Position numbers and translations under genes: made by a program. A DNA stretch of 64,000 nt from Microbacterium sp. W4I4 (GTDB lineage: Bacteria > Actinomycetota > Actinomycetes > Actinomycetales > Microbacteriaceae), in NCBI RefSeq assembly GCF_030816235.1, contig NZ_JAUSXT010000001.1, positions 1,984,001 through 2,048,000 on the forward strand, given 5' to 3'. Below the pieces are notes generated by a model. That model ran no database searches and was not told where the DNA came from. It was given only the letters and a program-made list of their open reading frames with translations. Position 1 is the stretch's first letter; each line of letters opens with the position of its first letter. This document shows positions 8,531 through 17,265 of the stretch, piece after piece.

Positions 8531-11500
8531 CTAGCGGGCGTCGACCGTCACGATCGTGCGCACATCGGAGTCGCCGTACTGCACGACGCCGAGGTACTTC
8601 GAGGCATCCAGTCCCGACCAGGAGAGGTCGTACGAGACCTTCTCACCGCGCGTGACGCTCAGCGGGTTCGGGGTCGCGGTGAACGCGCCCTGATCCGCAC
8701 CCGAAGCCACGTTGGCGTAGGTCATGTCCCACGTCATCGGGTTCGGTGCCGAGTAGATGTTCGCGATCACCAGGTAGGTGCCCGCGGTGGGTGCGGAGAT
8801 CGTCACCTGCTCGTCTGCCGATGCCGTCGCCGACTGCCACTTCGTGTAGTAGCGCAGGTCGGTGGGCGAGACGACCCGGTAGACCGTGAGGTCGAGGTCG
8901 CTGCCTTCGTCATCCGACGAGTCCAGGTCGAAGCGGCTGAGCGTGGTGCCCTTCGGCACGTTCACGACCCATGCCACGTCCTTGTTCTCGTCACCGGACT
9001 CGCCGTCGCCGGAGTGACCGTCGACGGGGTTGTCCTCGTCGACGAGCAGCTGCAGAGGGGTGAGGCCGTTCAGGTTCAGCGGCAGTGTGCCGTCGAGCCC
9101 CGGGGTGATCTCGACCGAGGTCGAGCCGTCGGCGCCGGTCGCGGCGACCTCGGCGGGAGCATCGGCGGTGACGGGGAAGACCGCCATCGGCGAGCGGACG
9201 TCGCCGTCCGAGCTCTTCCAGGTCAGCGAGCCGGTGGCCCACTTCTCGACGGGGGCGGACGCGTTGTCGAACGTGACCGTGAAGGTCTTCGACTCCCCCG
9301 CCTTCGAGAAGCTCAGGGTCGACGGCTCGACGGTCACGTTCACGCCGGGGATCGAGGCCTCGGCCGTGTAGGTGCCCGCCGCTGTCGAGGTGACCGTGCG
9401 AGTGACCGTCTGCGCGCTGGCGAGCGAGCCGATCGAGAACGATGCGCCGTTGAAGTCGCTCGCATCGATCGGGTCCACACCGTTGAAGCTGCCCGGGAGC
9501 ACGCCCTCGATGTACGACGCCCAGTCCTGCACGTCGTTGAGGTACAGCAGACCCGGCTCGAAGTAGCGCTTCGCGTCGACCTGACCGGCACCCTGCGCGA
9601 ACACGTCGGTGCTCTTCGAGCCGTCGGCGTTCACGGTGTCGTAGGCGGTCGTCATCAGCGCCGACTTGATCTCGGCGGGCGTCGCGTTCGGGCGCTCACC
9701 GAGGTAGAGCGCACCGAGACCGGCGACGTGCGGAGACGCCATCGAGGTGCCCGAGAGGATGCCGAAGGTCGGCGCCGCCCCGCCCGCGTTGTTGGTCGCG
9801 GCGAGGATCGCCACACCGGGTGCGGCCACATCGGGCTTGATGATGTCGGAGCCGGCGGCCTTCATCGGGCCACGGCTCGAGAAGCCGGCGATCTGCGGCA
9901 CCGGGGTGACCACGCCGGTGGTGTTCTCACCGATCAGGGTGACCGGGAGGTCGACACCGCCGCGCACGTACTCGAGGACGGCCGCACGGTTCGCCGCGGC
10001 GAGGTGCACCGTGGGGACGACGTGGAAGTCGTTGTCGAGCGAGTCGGCGCCACCGGGCACGTTCACCAGGATCATTCCGATGCCGCCCGCGGCTGCCACG
10101 ACCTCGGACTTCTCGGCACGCGCGTTCGAACCGCGATCGCAGACGACGATGTGGTCCTTGACCTTGGCCGCATCCAGCGTGCCGGGCAGGCACAGCTCGG
10201 CGCCCTGACCCGCCGCCGCATCACCGGCGTAGATGGACGGGCCGTTGATCTGGCTGCCGAAGGGCACGCTCACCGAGGCGCCGGCCTTCTCGAAGCCGGG
10301 GAAGCGCACGGTGCCCTCCCAGGTCGGGATGGTCGATGCCGCGACGGTCATGTACCAGGGCGAAGCGTGGTCGGCGGTGATGGGGTCGGGACCCGCGTTG
10401 CCGGCGCTGACCGAGACGAAGACGCCCGCGGCCGCCGCGCTGAGGAACGCCAGGTCGTCGGGCTCGACGACTCCGGTGGCGGCTCCGCCGCCGATGGAGT
10501 AGTTGATGACGTCGACGCCGTCCGCGACGGCCGCGTCGATGGCCGAGACCAGGTCGCTGAGGGCGCAGATGTCATCCGTGGTGACAGCCGGGTCCGGGCC
10601 CTCGTAGCAGGCCTTGTACATCGCGACCTTGGCTGCCGGGGCGACACCGGAGATCGAGCCGAGCTCGACGCCCGAGACGGATGCCTTCACGCCGAAGTTG
10701 CCGGCCGCAGTGCTCGCCGTGTGGGAGCCGTGGCCTGCGCCGTCGCGCGGGGAGAGGTAGTCGTACTGGAAGTCGAAGCCCGCCGCTGCGGCGCCGGACG
10801 AGAAGTACTGCGCGCCGACGAGCTTGGTGGAGTAGTCGTGCTTGTCCCACTCCTGGCCAGTGACGATCGGACTCTGGAACGTGTTGCCGTCGGCCTTGTC
10901 GAAGTAGACGTACGAGCCGTCGGTGTAGGGCTGCCCCTTCGACTTCTTGTTGTTCGCCTTCTTGAGCTTCTCGCCCGCGAAGGACGGGTTCTCCGGAGCG
11001 ATGCCGGTGTCGACCACGCCGACCACGACGCCGGCGCCGGCGGTGCCGACGCCTCCGGTCTGCTGCCACACTCCGCCCAGACCCTTGGCGTCATCGCCGA
11101 GGCCGAGGAAGTCGGTGGAGGACTGCGCCTGCGGGTGACGGATGCTGTCTGCGTACACGCCGAGCACATCCTTGGATGCCCGCAGCTTGCCGACCTGCGC
11201 ACCGCTGAGGTCTGCGGCGAAGCCGTTCACGGTCACCTGGTATTCGGCATCCGGCTTGATGCCCTGCTTCTTGGCGAGCTTGCGCTGCTCGTTCTTGAGG
11301 TGCGCCATGTACTTCTGCGAGTCGGCCGAGTGGGCATCGAGCTTGTCGCCCTTGGCGGGCTTGGTCGCCCGGAGGCCCTTGGTGTCGCCGTCGTAGGTCG
11401 CCAGCGGATCGCCCTTCATGACCACGATGTAGTGGCCGGGCGTTCCGTCGACCGGGGTGGGAGTCGTCACCCCCTCTGCGGCGAAGGCGGTGGTCGCCGT

Positions 11501-11563
11501 GCAACCGATGAACAACGCGGCCAGGGATACGGCCGCAGTCACTCTGAGGGGGGTTCGTCTCAT
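8531..11563 (-). CDS. Secreted subtilisin-like serine protease (S8) with PA and C-terminal domains
   Basis: An extracellular protease of 1010 residues. ATG 11563 follows GAGGAG. A signal peptide ends near AFA-AEG (28/29); FIGC at 18-21 is only a weak lipobox. An inhibitor I9 propeptide (about 40-145) precedes the catalytic domain. The triad residues are D185 (VVDTG), H278 (GHGSHTAS) and S607 (GTSMASPHVAG), with the oxyanion Asn at N389. A protease-associated domain is inserted around residues 440-550 (CLPGTLDAAKVKDHIVVCDRG). Fn3-like and PPC-like beta domains follow to the end. All catalytic residues are present. It is monocistronic. Confidence 0.93.
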   Translation of the reverse strand: MRRTPLRVTAAVSLAALFIGCTATTAFAAEGVTTPTPVDGTPGHYIVVMKGDPLATYDGDTKGLRATKPAKGDKLDAHSADSQKYMAHLKNEQRKLAKKQGIKPDAEYQVTVNGFAADLSGAQVGKLRASKDVLGVYADSIRHPQAQSSTDFLGLGDDAKGLGGVWQQTGGVGTAGAGVVVGVVDTGIAPENPSFAGEKLKKANNKKSKGQPYTDGSYVYFDKADGNTFQSPIVTGQEWDKHDYSTKLVGAQYFSSGAAAAGFDFQYDYLSPRDGAGHGSHTASTAAGNFGVKASVSGVELGSISGVAPAAKVAMYKACYEGPDPAVTTDDICALSDLVSAIDAAVADGVDVINYSIGGGAATGVVEPDDLAFLSAAAAGVFVSVSAGNAGPDPITADHASPWYMTVAASTIPTWEGTVRFPGFEKAGASVSVPFGSQINGPSIYAGDAAAGQGAELCLPGTLDAAKVKDHIVVCDRGSNARAEKSEVVAAAGGIGMILVNVPGGADSLDNDFHVVPTVHLAAANRAAVLEYVRGGVDLPVTLIGENTTGVVTPVPQIAGFSSRGPMKAAGSDIIKPDVAAPGVAILAATNNAGGAAPTFGILSGTSMASPHVAGLGALYLGERPNATPAEIKSALMTTAYDTVNADGSKSTDVFAQGAGQVDAKRYFEPGLLYLNDVQDWASYIEGVLPGSFNGVDPIDASDFNGASFSIGSLASAQTVTRTVTSTAAGTYTAEASIPGVNVTVEPSTLSFSKAGESKTFTVTFDNASAPVEKWATGSLTWKSSDGDVRSPMAVFPVTADAPAEVAATGADGSTSVEITPGLDGTLPLNLNGLTPLQLLVDEDNPVDGHSGDGESGDENKDVAWVVNVPKGTTLSRFDLDSSDDEGSDLDLTVYRVVSPTDLRYYTKWQSATASADEQVTISAPTAGTYLVIANIYSAPNPMTWDMTYANVASGADQGAFTATPNPLSVTRGEKVSYDLSWSGLDASKYLGVVQYGDSDVRTIVTVDAR

Positions 11564-11718
11564 GAGGGGCTCCTCTTCCGGAAGCGGCTGCTGTGCCGCA
11601 ATGCCGTAAAACCTATCGTTCCCCTGAGAGCGCTGGCGACCGATTCGCGAAGTTCTGGCCGAAAGTCATCATCGGCGTCCGGAGTTCTGGCGCACCCGCC
11701 ATCGCGTAGCCTGGTCCG

Positions 11719-12264
11719 GTGCCCTTCGCCGCCGCCCTGAACACTCGCGCTCTTCTGATCTGCGCGGCCATCGGCGTCGCGACGGGCATCGTCGCGGGCA
11801 TCGCCAGCGCGGTGACGATCGGCGTCCTCGCCGTCACGCCGTACCTGTACGGGCTGGTGCTGGGATCGCACGTGCTGCCAGGGATCATCGCCCAGGAGGT
11901 GCTGCGCAGACCCCTCGTCGCCCTGATCACCCATCTGTTCGCCGCACTGATCGGGATGGCGTTCAACCCGGCATGGGCCATGCGGTTCATCGGCACGGCC
12001 TTGCTGTTCGGCGCGATCCAGGAGGGCGTCGCAGCGCTGACCCGATACCGCGCCTGGGGCCGTTGGCGCTTCTACGTCTCGGCAGTGATCATCGGGGCGA
12101 TCGTCGCGGCCGTGGTCGCACTCGTGGTGGATCTCGGCACGATGGAGCCCTGGGTGCAGGTGTCGTATCTGGCCATCTCGGTGCTCGGTCCGGTCGTCTG
12201 GACGGCGGTGGGCATCGCCATCGGCAACGCGCTGCGCCGGGCCGGCATCACGACGAAGCGCTGA
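11719..12264 (+). CDS. ECF transporter substrate-binding (S) component, YkoE-like
   Basis: A membrane S component of an energy-coupling factor importer, 181 residues with five or six hydrophobic segments. Features resembling B. subtilis YkoE are PYLYGLV, a Arg-Pro-Leu-Val-Ala-Leu segment, and GAIQEGVAALTRYRAWGRW. YkoE is linked to thiamine or hydroxymethylpyrimidine uptake. GTG 11719 lies 6 bases after TAGCCT (11707-11712), so the mRNA is probably leaderless. The fused ATPase/T gene follows 77 bases downstream. A DtxR-like box in that gap raises doubt about the substrate. Confidence 0.75.
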   Translation: MPFAAALNTRALLICAAIGVATGIVAGIASAVTIGVLAVTPYLYGLVLGSHVLPGIIAQEVLRRPLVALITHLFAALIGMAFNPAWAMRFIGTALLFGAIQEGVAALTRYRAWGRWRFYVSAVIIGAIVAAVVALVVDLGTMEPWVQVSYLAISVLGPVVWTAVGIAIGNALRRAGITTKR

Positions 12265-12291
12265 CCTCGCACCGCTGAACCCGCCCACAGG

Positions 12292-12316
12292 TTAGGGCAG
12301 GCTAAGTTTGTAGGTA
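12292..12316 (+). promoter_or_regulatory. DtxR/IdeR-like iron box overlapping a promoter of the ECF ATPase/T gene
   Basis: TTAGGGCAGGCTAAGTTTG (12292-12310) matches the 19-bp DtxR consensus at its core: TTAGG, AG, CTAA and the following T. TAGGTA at 12311-12316, preceded by TG, is a plausible -10 just downstream. The outer half of the right arm fits poorly, so this is a candidate only. Confidence 0.45.
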
Positions 12317-12341
12317 CCGACCCGCCGACAGAGGAACCGCC

Positions 12342-14861
12342 GTGCGCACTTCCGCGCCCCTCCTTCGCGTGCAGAACCTCACCGTCACGCACGTCGATGC
12401 CGCGCACCCCGCGCCGCAGGACGTGTCGTTCGAGATCCGTCCGGGCGAGATCGTGCTGCTGCTGGGTCCGAGCGGATCGGGCAAGTCCACGCTCACGCTG
12501 GCACTGAACGGCTTGATCCCCGAGTCCGTCGAGGCCACGATGACCGGGCTCGTCGAAGTGGCCGGGCGCGACACCCGCGAGACACCCGTCGCGCAGCTCA
12601 GCACCGACATCTCGATGGTGTTCCAGGATCCCGATTCGCAGCTGGTCACGGGCACGGTGCTCGACGAGGTCGCGTTCGGGCTGGAGAACCTGCTGCTGCC
12701 GGCATCCGAAGTCCTGCAGCGCGCCGAGCGCGCGCTGCGCCAAGTGGGCCTGTGGGGGCGCCGCGCGTGGAACCCCGATCTGCTCTCCGGCGGAGGGCGT
12801 CAGCGGCTGGCGATCGCCTGCGCGCTCGCCATGCGCTCGCGCGTGATCGTGCTCGACGAACCCACCGCGAATCTCGACCCGCAGGGCGTGACCGACGTCT
12901 ACGGGGCGCTGGCGGAGCTGACCCGGGATGCCGATCGCGCGATCGTGCTCGTGGAGCACAACCTCGATGCGGCCATCGGCCTCGCCACCCGGGTGATCGT
13001 CCTGGACCATGACGGGCGGATGCTGTTGGACGGCCCCGCCCGTCAGACGCTGCACGACAACGCCGACCGGCTGCACGAGCTGGGTGTCTGGCTGCCGTCT
13101 GAGCTGCTGCAGTCGGCTGCCACTGGGTCGCTGAGCCTGTCGATGCGCGGCCCTTCGACAAGCTCAGGGCCCCAGGATGCTGAGGCCGGGACCACAGGTG
13201 CGGAGCCCGCGATCACGGTGCGGAACCTGGTGGTGCAGAAGGCGCGCGAGACGGTGCTCGACATCCCCGAGCTCGACATCGCGGAAGGCTCATTCACCGC
13301 GGTCGTCGGAGCGAACGGGGCAGGCAAGACGACGCTGCTGCAGGCGCTCGGTGGGGTGGTTCCGGCACCGCATGGAGCCGTGATGATCGGTGATCTGGAT
13401 GCTGGGCGCGCGACACCGCGCCGGCTGGCCTCGCACGTGGGCTTCGTGTTCCAGAATCCGGAGCACCAGTTCATCGCGCACACCGTGCGGGAGGAGCTCG
13501 CGCACGGCCTGCGTCTGCAGCGTGTGGACGCGGCCGAGATCGATGCGAGGGTCGACGAGATGCTCGACCGGTTCGGGCTGCGCTACCGGGCGGAGGAGCA
13601 TCCGTTCCTGCTCTCCGGCGGCGAGAAGCGGCGCCTGTCGGTCGGCACCGCGCTGATCACGAGGCCGCGGGTGATCGCTCTCGACGAGCCGACGTTCGGA
13701 CAGGATCGCGCCAGGGCTGCGGAGCTGCTCGACCTGCTTCAGGACCTGCAGCGGGCGGGCACGACGATCGTCATCGTCACGCACGACCTGGACCTCGTCG
13801 CCGCGTACGCCACGCACACCGTGGTCCTCGCCGACGGCGCCGTGCTGGCGGCGGGTTTGACGGCCGAGGTGATCTCCGAGGCGCGTCCCAGAAACGGCGG
13901 GATGGCGGATGCCGCACTCGCACCTTCTGGAACTTGGCCCGAGCATCCGTCCGAGAAGGTGCCGGTGGCGCAGCATCCGAGTCGCCGATCGTGGGACATG
14001 CCGGGTGGGGATTCCTGGGGAGGGGACCCGGTCACAGAGCCCTCGCCGACCGACCCCTACTCCGAGGTGCCGGCATCCCCACGACTGTGGCTGCACCACC
14101 TCAATCCACTCAGCAAGATCGCAGCCGTGCTGCCGGCGATGGCACTGCTCGTCGTGACGCGCGACCTCATCACGCCCACGGTCTTCCTGGTGCTGTCGTA
14201 CGTGCTGGTGCTGACAGGAGCGCGGATCACGCGCCGCACCGCCGCTCTGCTGATCGGGATGCCGGTGGGCATCGCCGTGCTCACGGTCGGCTTCAGCATC
14301 TGGATCGACCCCGCCCAGGTGGCCGGCACGGGGACGGTCCTACGGCTCGGCGACTGGGAGCTGTACCGCGGTGCGCTGCTGATCGGTCTGACCACCGTGC
14401 TGCGCCTGGCCGCGATCCTGGCTCTCGCCCTCATCGGCGGACTCACCACCAGCGGCCCCGACCTGGTGCGCGCCGCCGTGCAGCAGCTGCATCTGCCGTA
14501 CCGGATCGGGTACACGGCGCTGGCCGCCTACCGGTTCGTGCCGCGATTCGGCTACGAACTGTCGGTGATCCGCGCCGCGCACCGTGTGCGCGGTCACGGC
14601 TCCGGCGGCCCCTTCGGCGGACGCGATCCGATCTCCCGCCTGGTGCGCGGCTGGGGCTACATCGTGCCGCTGCTGGCATCCGGCATCCGCCATGCCGAAC
14701 GCGTCGCACTGTCGATGGATTCACGCGCCTTCGGTGCCCACCCGACCCGTACAGAACGGCACATCTCGCCGTTCCGCACCCGCGACATGGTGTTCATCGT
14801 CGCGGTGATCGCGGCATCCGCAGCGATCTTCACCGCCACCTTCCCGTGGCAGCTGGGCTGA
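12342..14861 (+). CDS. ECF transporter: two ATPase domains fused to a T component (YkoD-YkoC type)
   Basis: A single 839-residue protein carrying the whole ECF energizing module. The first ATPase has Walker A GPSGSGKS at 42-49, LSGGGRQR and DEPTAN. The second has GANGAGKT near 325, LSGGEKRR and DEPTFGQD. A T domain (about 583-839) has five to six hydrophobic segments and the two Ala-Arg-Gly-like coupling helices (AHRVRGHG; SMDSRAFGAHPTRTE). In B. subtilis YkoD (double ATPase) and YkoC (T) are separate. GTG 12342 follows GAGGAACCGCC. Two linkers derive from repeats: 13151-13169 between the ATPases and 13885-13933 before the T domain. Confidence 0.9.
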   Translation: MRTSAPLLRVQNLTVTHVDAAHPAPQDVSFEIRPGEIVLLLGPSGSGKSTLTLALNGLIPESVEATMTGLVEVAGRDTRETPVAQLSTDISMVFQDPDSQLVTGTVLDEVAFGLENLLLPASEVLQRAERALRQVGLWGRRAWNPDLLSGGGRQRLAIACALAMRSRVIVLDEPTANLDPQGVTDVYGALAELTRDADRAIVLVEHNLDAAIGLATRVIVLDHDGRMLLDGPARQTLHDNADRLHELGVWLPSELLQSAATGSLSLSMRGPSTSSGPQDAEAGTTGAEPAITVRNLVVQKARETVLDIPELDIAEGSFTAVVGANGAGKTTLLQALGGVVPAPHGAVMIGDLDAGRATPRRLASHVGFVFQNPEHQFIAHTVREELAHGLRLQRVDAAEIDARVDEMLDRFGLRYRAEEHPFLLSGGEKRRLSVGTALITRPRVIALDEPTFGQDRARAAELLDLLQDLQRAGTTIVIVTHDLDLVAAYATHTVVLADGAVLAAGLTAEVISEARPRNGGMADAALAPSGTWPEHPSEKVPVAQHPSRRSWDMPGGDSWGGDPVTEPSPTDPYSEVPASPRLWLHHLNPLSKIAAVLPAMALLVVTRDLITPTVFLVLSYVLVLTGARITRRTAALLIGMPVGIAVLTVGFSIWIDPAQVAGTGTVLRLGDWELYRGALLIGLTTVLRLAAILALALIGGLTTSGPDLVRAAVQQLHLPYRIGYTALAAYRFVPRFGYELSVIRAAHRVRGHGSGGPFGGRDPISRLVRGWGYIVPLLASGIRHAERVALSMDSRAFGAHPTRTERHISPFRTRDMVFIVAVIAASAAIFTATFPWQLG
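13151..13169. repeat. Short intragenic element between the two ECF ATPase domains
   Basis: CCCTTCGACAAGCTCAGGG, the cleanest copy of the element. Here it encodes PSTSSGP in the linker between the ATPase domains. Confidence 0.8.
13885..13933 (-). repeat. In-frame copy of an intergenic inverted repeat
   Basis: This 49-base stretch aligns without gaps to the reverse complement of the intergenic repeat 1084-1132 (35/49). Both ends, GTNCCAGAA and CTTCTGGAAC, are conserved. It also shares GTCCCAGAAACG with 59647-59703 read on the minus strand. Here it encodes part of the linker before the T domain. Confidence 0.7.
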
Positions 14862-14870
14862 GTGCGACGA

Positions 14871-14903
14871 AGGGCCGCCCGGAATCAGCATCCGGACGGC
14901 CCT
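14871..14903. terminator. Bidirectional hairpin between ECF and acyl-CoA dehydrogenase genes
   Basis: AGGGCCG (14871-14877) pairs with CGGCCCT (14897-14903), continued by CCGG/CCGG after a one-base bulge on each side. It lies 9 bases after the ECF stop and 25 bases past the stop of the convergent dehydrogenase. Confidence 0.7.
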
Positions 14904-14928
14904 CGCGGCCTGCTCTGCGCGGTGCGCG

Positions 14929-16092
14929 TCAGCGCTTGCCGACGATCTGACGACCGACGAGGTCGCGCATGATCTCGTTGGTGCCGCCGTAGATGCGGTG
15001 CACGCGGGCGTCGGTGAACGCCTTCGCGATCGGGTACTCCATGATGTAGCCGTAGCCGCCGTGCAGCTGCACGCCCATGTCGAGCACCTCCCACTCGCGC
15101 TCCGTCGCCCAGAACTTGACCTTCGCGGCGTCCTCGGCGGTGAGCTTGCGGTCCTTGTACGCGAGCATCGCGCGGTCGACGTACGCCCACATGACCTCGG
15201 TGGTCGTGACCATGTCGGCCAGACGGAAGCGGGTGTTCTGGAAGTCGGCGATGCGCTCGCCGAAGGCCTCGCGGTCCTTCGTGTAGCCGATCGTCCAGCT
15301 GGTGGCCGCCTGCGCGGCGGCGGCCGCGGCGACGCCGATCGAGAGGCGCTCGAGCGGCAGGTTCATCATCAGCTGGATGAAGCCCTGACCCTCCTTGCCG
15401 CTGATCAGGTTCTCGTCGGGCACGAACACGTCGGTGAAGCTGAGCTCAGCGGTGTCCCAGCCGTGGAAGCCCATCTTGCTGAGCTTCTTGCCCTGGTCGA
15501 AGCCGTCCATGCCCTTCTCGAGGATGAGCAGGCTGAACGCGTCGGGGCGGTTGCCCTCACCGGTCTTGACGAACGTGACGACGATGTCCGCGGTGGTGCC
15601 CGAGGAGATGAACGTCTTGGCGCCGTTGACGATGTAGCCGCCGTCGACCTTCTTGGCGTTGGTCTTGATGCCGCGCAGGTCGCTGCCCGCGCCCGGGTCG
15701 GTCATGGCCAGCGCGCCGAGAACCTCGCCGGTCGCCATGCCTGGCAGCCACTTCTCCTTCTGCGCCGGCGTGCCCATGTGCACCAGGTAGGGGACGGCGA
15801 GGTCGTCCTGGATGCCGAGCGCTCCGGCGAGGGAGCCGGCGCCGGCGCCGATGACCTCTTCGTTCACGATCGCGCGGAAGCGGTAGTCCTGCAGCATCCC
15901 GGCGCCGCCGAACTCCTCGGGAACCGAGAGGCCGATGATCCCGGCTTCGCCTGCGGCCCGCATCGTCGCGCGGTCGACCTCTCCGTCGGCTTCCCACTTC
16001 TCGATGTTCTCGTTGGTGGCATAGCGCTTGACGAAGTCCTTGACCAGGTCGCGGAAGGCCTCGTGGTCTTCTTCGTAGATGTCGCGTTCCAT
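14929..16092 (-). CDS. Acyl-CoA dehydrogenase (long-chain/isovaleryl type)
   Basis: An FAD enzyme that desaturates acyl-CoA at C2-C3 and passes electrons to ETF, 387 residues (full family length). FAD and substrate motifs are AMTDPGAGSDL (129-139), the middle beta domain (NGAKTFISSG, FHGWDTAELSF) and QLHGGYGYI near the C-terminus. IYGGTNEIMR has Gly where medium-chain enzymes have the catalytic Glu. LCAD and isovaleryl-CoA dehydrogenases instead use the Glu of an upstream ERL motif, and that Glu is present (E248, PLERLS). ATG 16092 follows CAGGAGGACGTC. No other beta-oxidation gene is adjacent. Confidence 0.92.
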   Translation of the reverse strand: MERDIYEEDHEAFRDLVKDFVKRYATNENIEKWEADGEVDRATMRAAGEAGIIGLSVPEEFGGAGMLQDYRFRAIVNEEVIGAGAGSLAGALGIQDDLAVPYLVHMGTPAQKEKWLPGMATGEVLGALAMTDPGAGSDLRGIKTNAKKVDGGYIVNGAKTFISSGTTADIVVTFVKTGEGNRPDAFSLLILEKGMDGFDQGKKLSKMGFHGWDTAELSFTDVFVPDENLISGKEGQGFIQLMMNLPLERLSIGVAAAAAAQAATSWTIGYTKDREAFGERIADFQNTRFRLADMVTTTEVMWAYVDRAMLAYKDRKLTAEDAAKVKFWATEREWEVLDMGVQLHGGYGYIMEYPIAKAFTDARVHRIYGGTNEIMRDLVGRQIVGKR

Positions 16093-16167
16093 GACGTCCT
16101 CCTGAAAGTCGTGTGCGTCTTCGCATCCGCGAGTCTACGGATCGGAGGTCGCCGGTCATAGCCGATT

Positions 16168-16184
16168 GTGGGAATGCGTCCCAC
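16168..16184. promoter_or_regulatory. Short palindrome upstream of acyl-CoA dehydrogenase
   Basis: GTGGGAATGCGTCCCAC has 6-bp arms. It lies 76-92 bases upstream of the dehydrogenase start and about 70 bases past the VanY-like gene's stop. It could be an operator or a weak hairpin. Confidence 0.3.
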
Positions 16185-16253
16185 TGAACGTGACACTGCG
16201 TTCCGTGTTTGTGGATGCCCTCAATGCCGGGTCCAGCTCGGGGTCCTGCGCGG

Positions 16254-17180
16254 TCAGTGCGCGTAGTCCGCCGCAGCGGGAAGCTCGAAGAAGTCCTCGA
16301 GCGTGTGGAACCCGCCCGCGTTGTACGCCGCGGCGAGTTCGACCCCGATGTATCGCAGGTGCCAGGGCTCGGGGATGTACCCGGTCATGCCGGTAGCACC
16401 CTGCTCGTAGCGCACGATGAAGCCGTGCTCCCAGGCGTGCTCGGCCACCCAGTCGCTCTGCGGCGTTCCCCCGAACGCGCCGATGCCGCCGCATCCCGAG
16501 GAACAGGCCACGATGTCTGCGGCGAAACCGGTCTGATGCTCGCTGTGACCGGGGCGCGCCGACCTGGCATCCGCATCCTTCGCGCCGTCCGCACGGACGA
16601 TCGAGGAATAGGTGGACTGCTGCAGGTGATACGAGCGGTAGGCGTTGTTGATGCCGATCGTGCCGGCGCCGGCCGCCCGCGCAGCGTCCGCCATCCGGCC
16701 GAGAGCCTGCGCCGCTTCAGGATGCATGCTCACTGACCCGGACGTGGGTCGCAGGCTCGACGCCGTCACGGACGACGGCGCGTAGTCGATGCGACTCAGA
16801 GACCTCAGCTTGTTGACGACCACCCAGACGTGCGTCGGATCATCCAGGGGCACGCAGGGCGCATTGCCCGCCACGACCGCCTCACGGAACTCCCCGCCCC
16901 CGCCGAACGCCGCGATCGTCGCCGAGTCGTCGCCGGCGTCGAGCGCCGCCAGCACCGCCTCATCGGCACAGGGGTTCGCCGCGCCTGTCGCGGCGACATC
17001 GATCTGCGGCAGCGCCAGCGCCGCCATCGGAGCCGGCAGCTCCCTGACCACGGCTTCCTCGGTGATCACTCCGCCGAGCGTCGCCAAGCACGCGACCGCG
17101 GTGAACAGCACGCCGACGGGCAGGGCGACCCTGACGGCGAGCGGTGCACGCGACGCATGCCGGGAGTACGCGACGCTCAT
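16254..17180 (-). CDS. Membrane-anchored D-alanyl-D-alanine carboxypeptidase, VanY/M15B type
   Basis: A zinc peptidase that trims peptidoglycan stem peptides outside the cell, about 308 residues. One N-terminal membrane segment (about 14-37) anchors it. The M15B metal-site motifs are GHSEHQTGFAADIV (His and Asp) and PEPWHLRYIG (His). Two Cys in CSSGCGG may form a disulfide. The open frame extends to 17267, but ATG 17180 puts the charged N-terminus next to the membrane segment, so it is preferred. It is divergent from the radical SAM gene. The catalytic site looks complete. Confidence 0.85.
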   Translation of the reverse strand: MSVAYSRHASRAPLAVRVALPVGVLFTAVACLATLGGVITEEAVVRELPAPMAALALPQIDVAATGAANPCADEAVLAALDAGDDSATIAAFGGGGEFREAVVAGNAPCVPLDDPTHVWVVVNKLRSLSRIDYAPSSVTASSLRPTSGSVSMHPEAAQALGRMADAARAAGAGTIGINNAYRSYHLQQSTYSSIVRADGAKDADARSARPGHSEHQTGFAADIVACSSGCGGIGAFGGTPQSDWVAEHAWEHGFIVRYEQGATGMTGYIPEPWHLRYIGVELAAAYNAGGFHTLEDFFELPAAADYAH

Positions 17181-17230
17181 CAGTCCATTGTGACGCACGG
17201 GCGCGGGCGACGCACGAGACTCCATCGGCA

Positions 17231-17259
17231 TTGACATCTCATCGATTCTTTGTTCGAAT
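17231..17259 (+). promoter_or_regulatory. Promoter of the radical SAM gene
   Basis: TTGACA (17231-17236), a 17-base spacer, then TCGAAT (17254-17259), with ATG 17266 after exactly 6 more bases. The -35 is perfect, and the spacing implies transcription starting at or next to the ATG. Confidence 0.65.
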
Positions 17260-17265
17260 GTGTGC

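Noticed and set aside
8531..11563. Subtilase as a lipoprotein
   Set aside because: FIGC at 18-21 is a poor lipobox, and a normal AFA-A cleavage site follows at 28/29.
8525..11740. 1071-residue plus-strand reading frame over the subtilase
   Set aside because: It is a shadow frame opposite a clear protease gene and has no similarity to any family I know.
14929..16092. Acyl-CoA dehydrogenase lacking its catalytic base
   Set aside because: Gly replaces the medium-chain Glu, but the alternative Glu of the ERL motif (E248) used by long-chain and isovaleryl enzymes is present.
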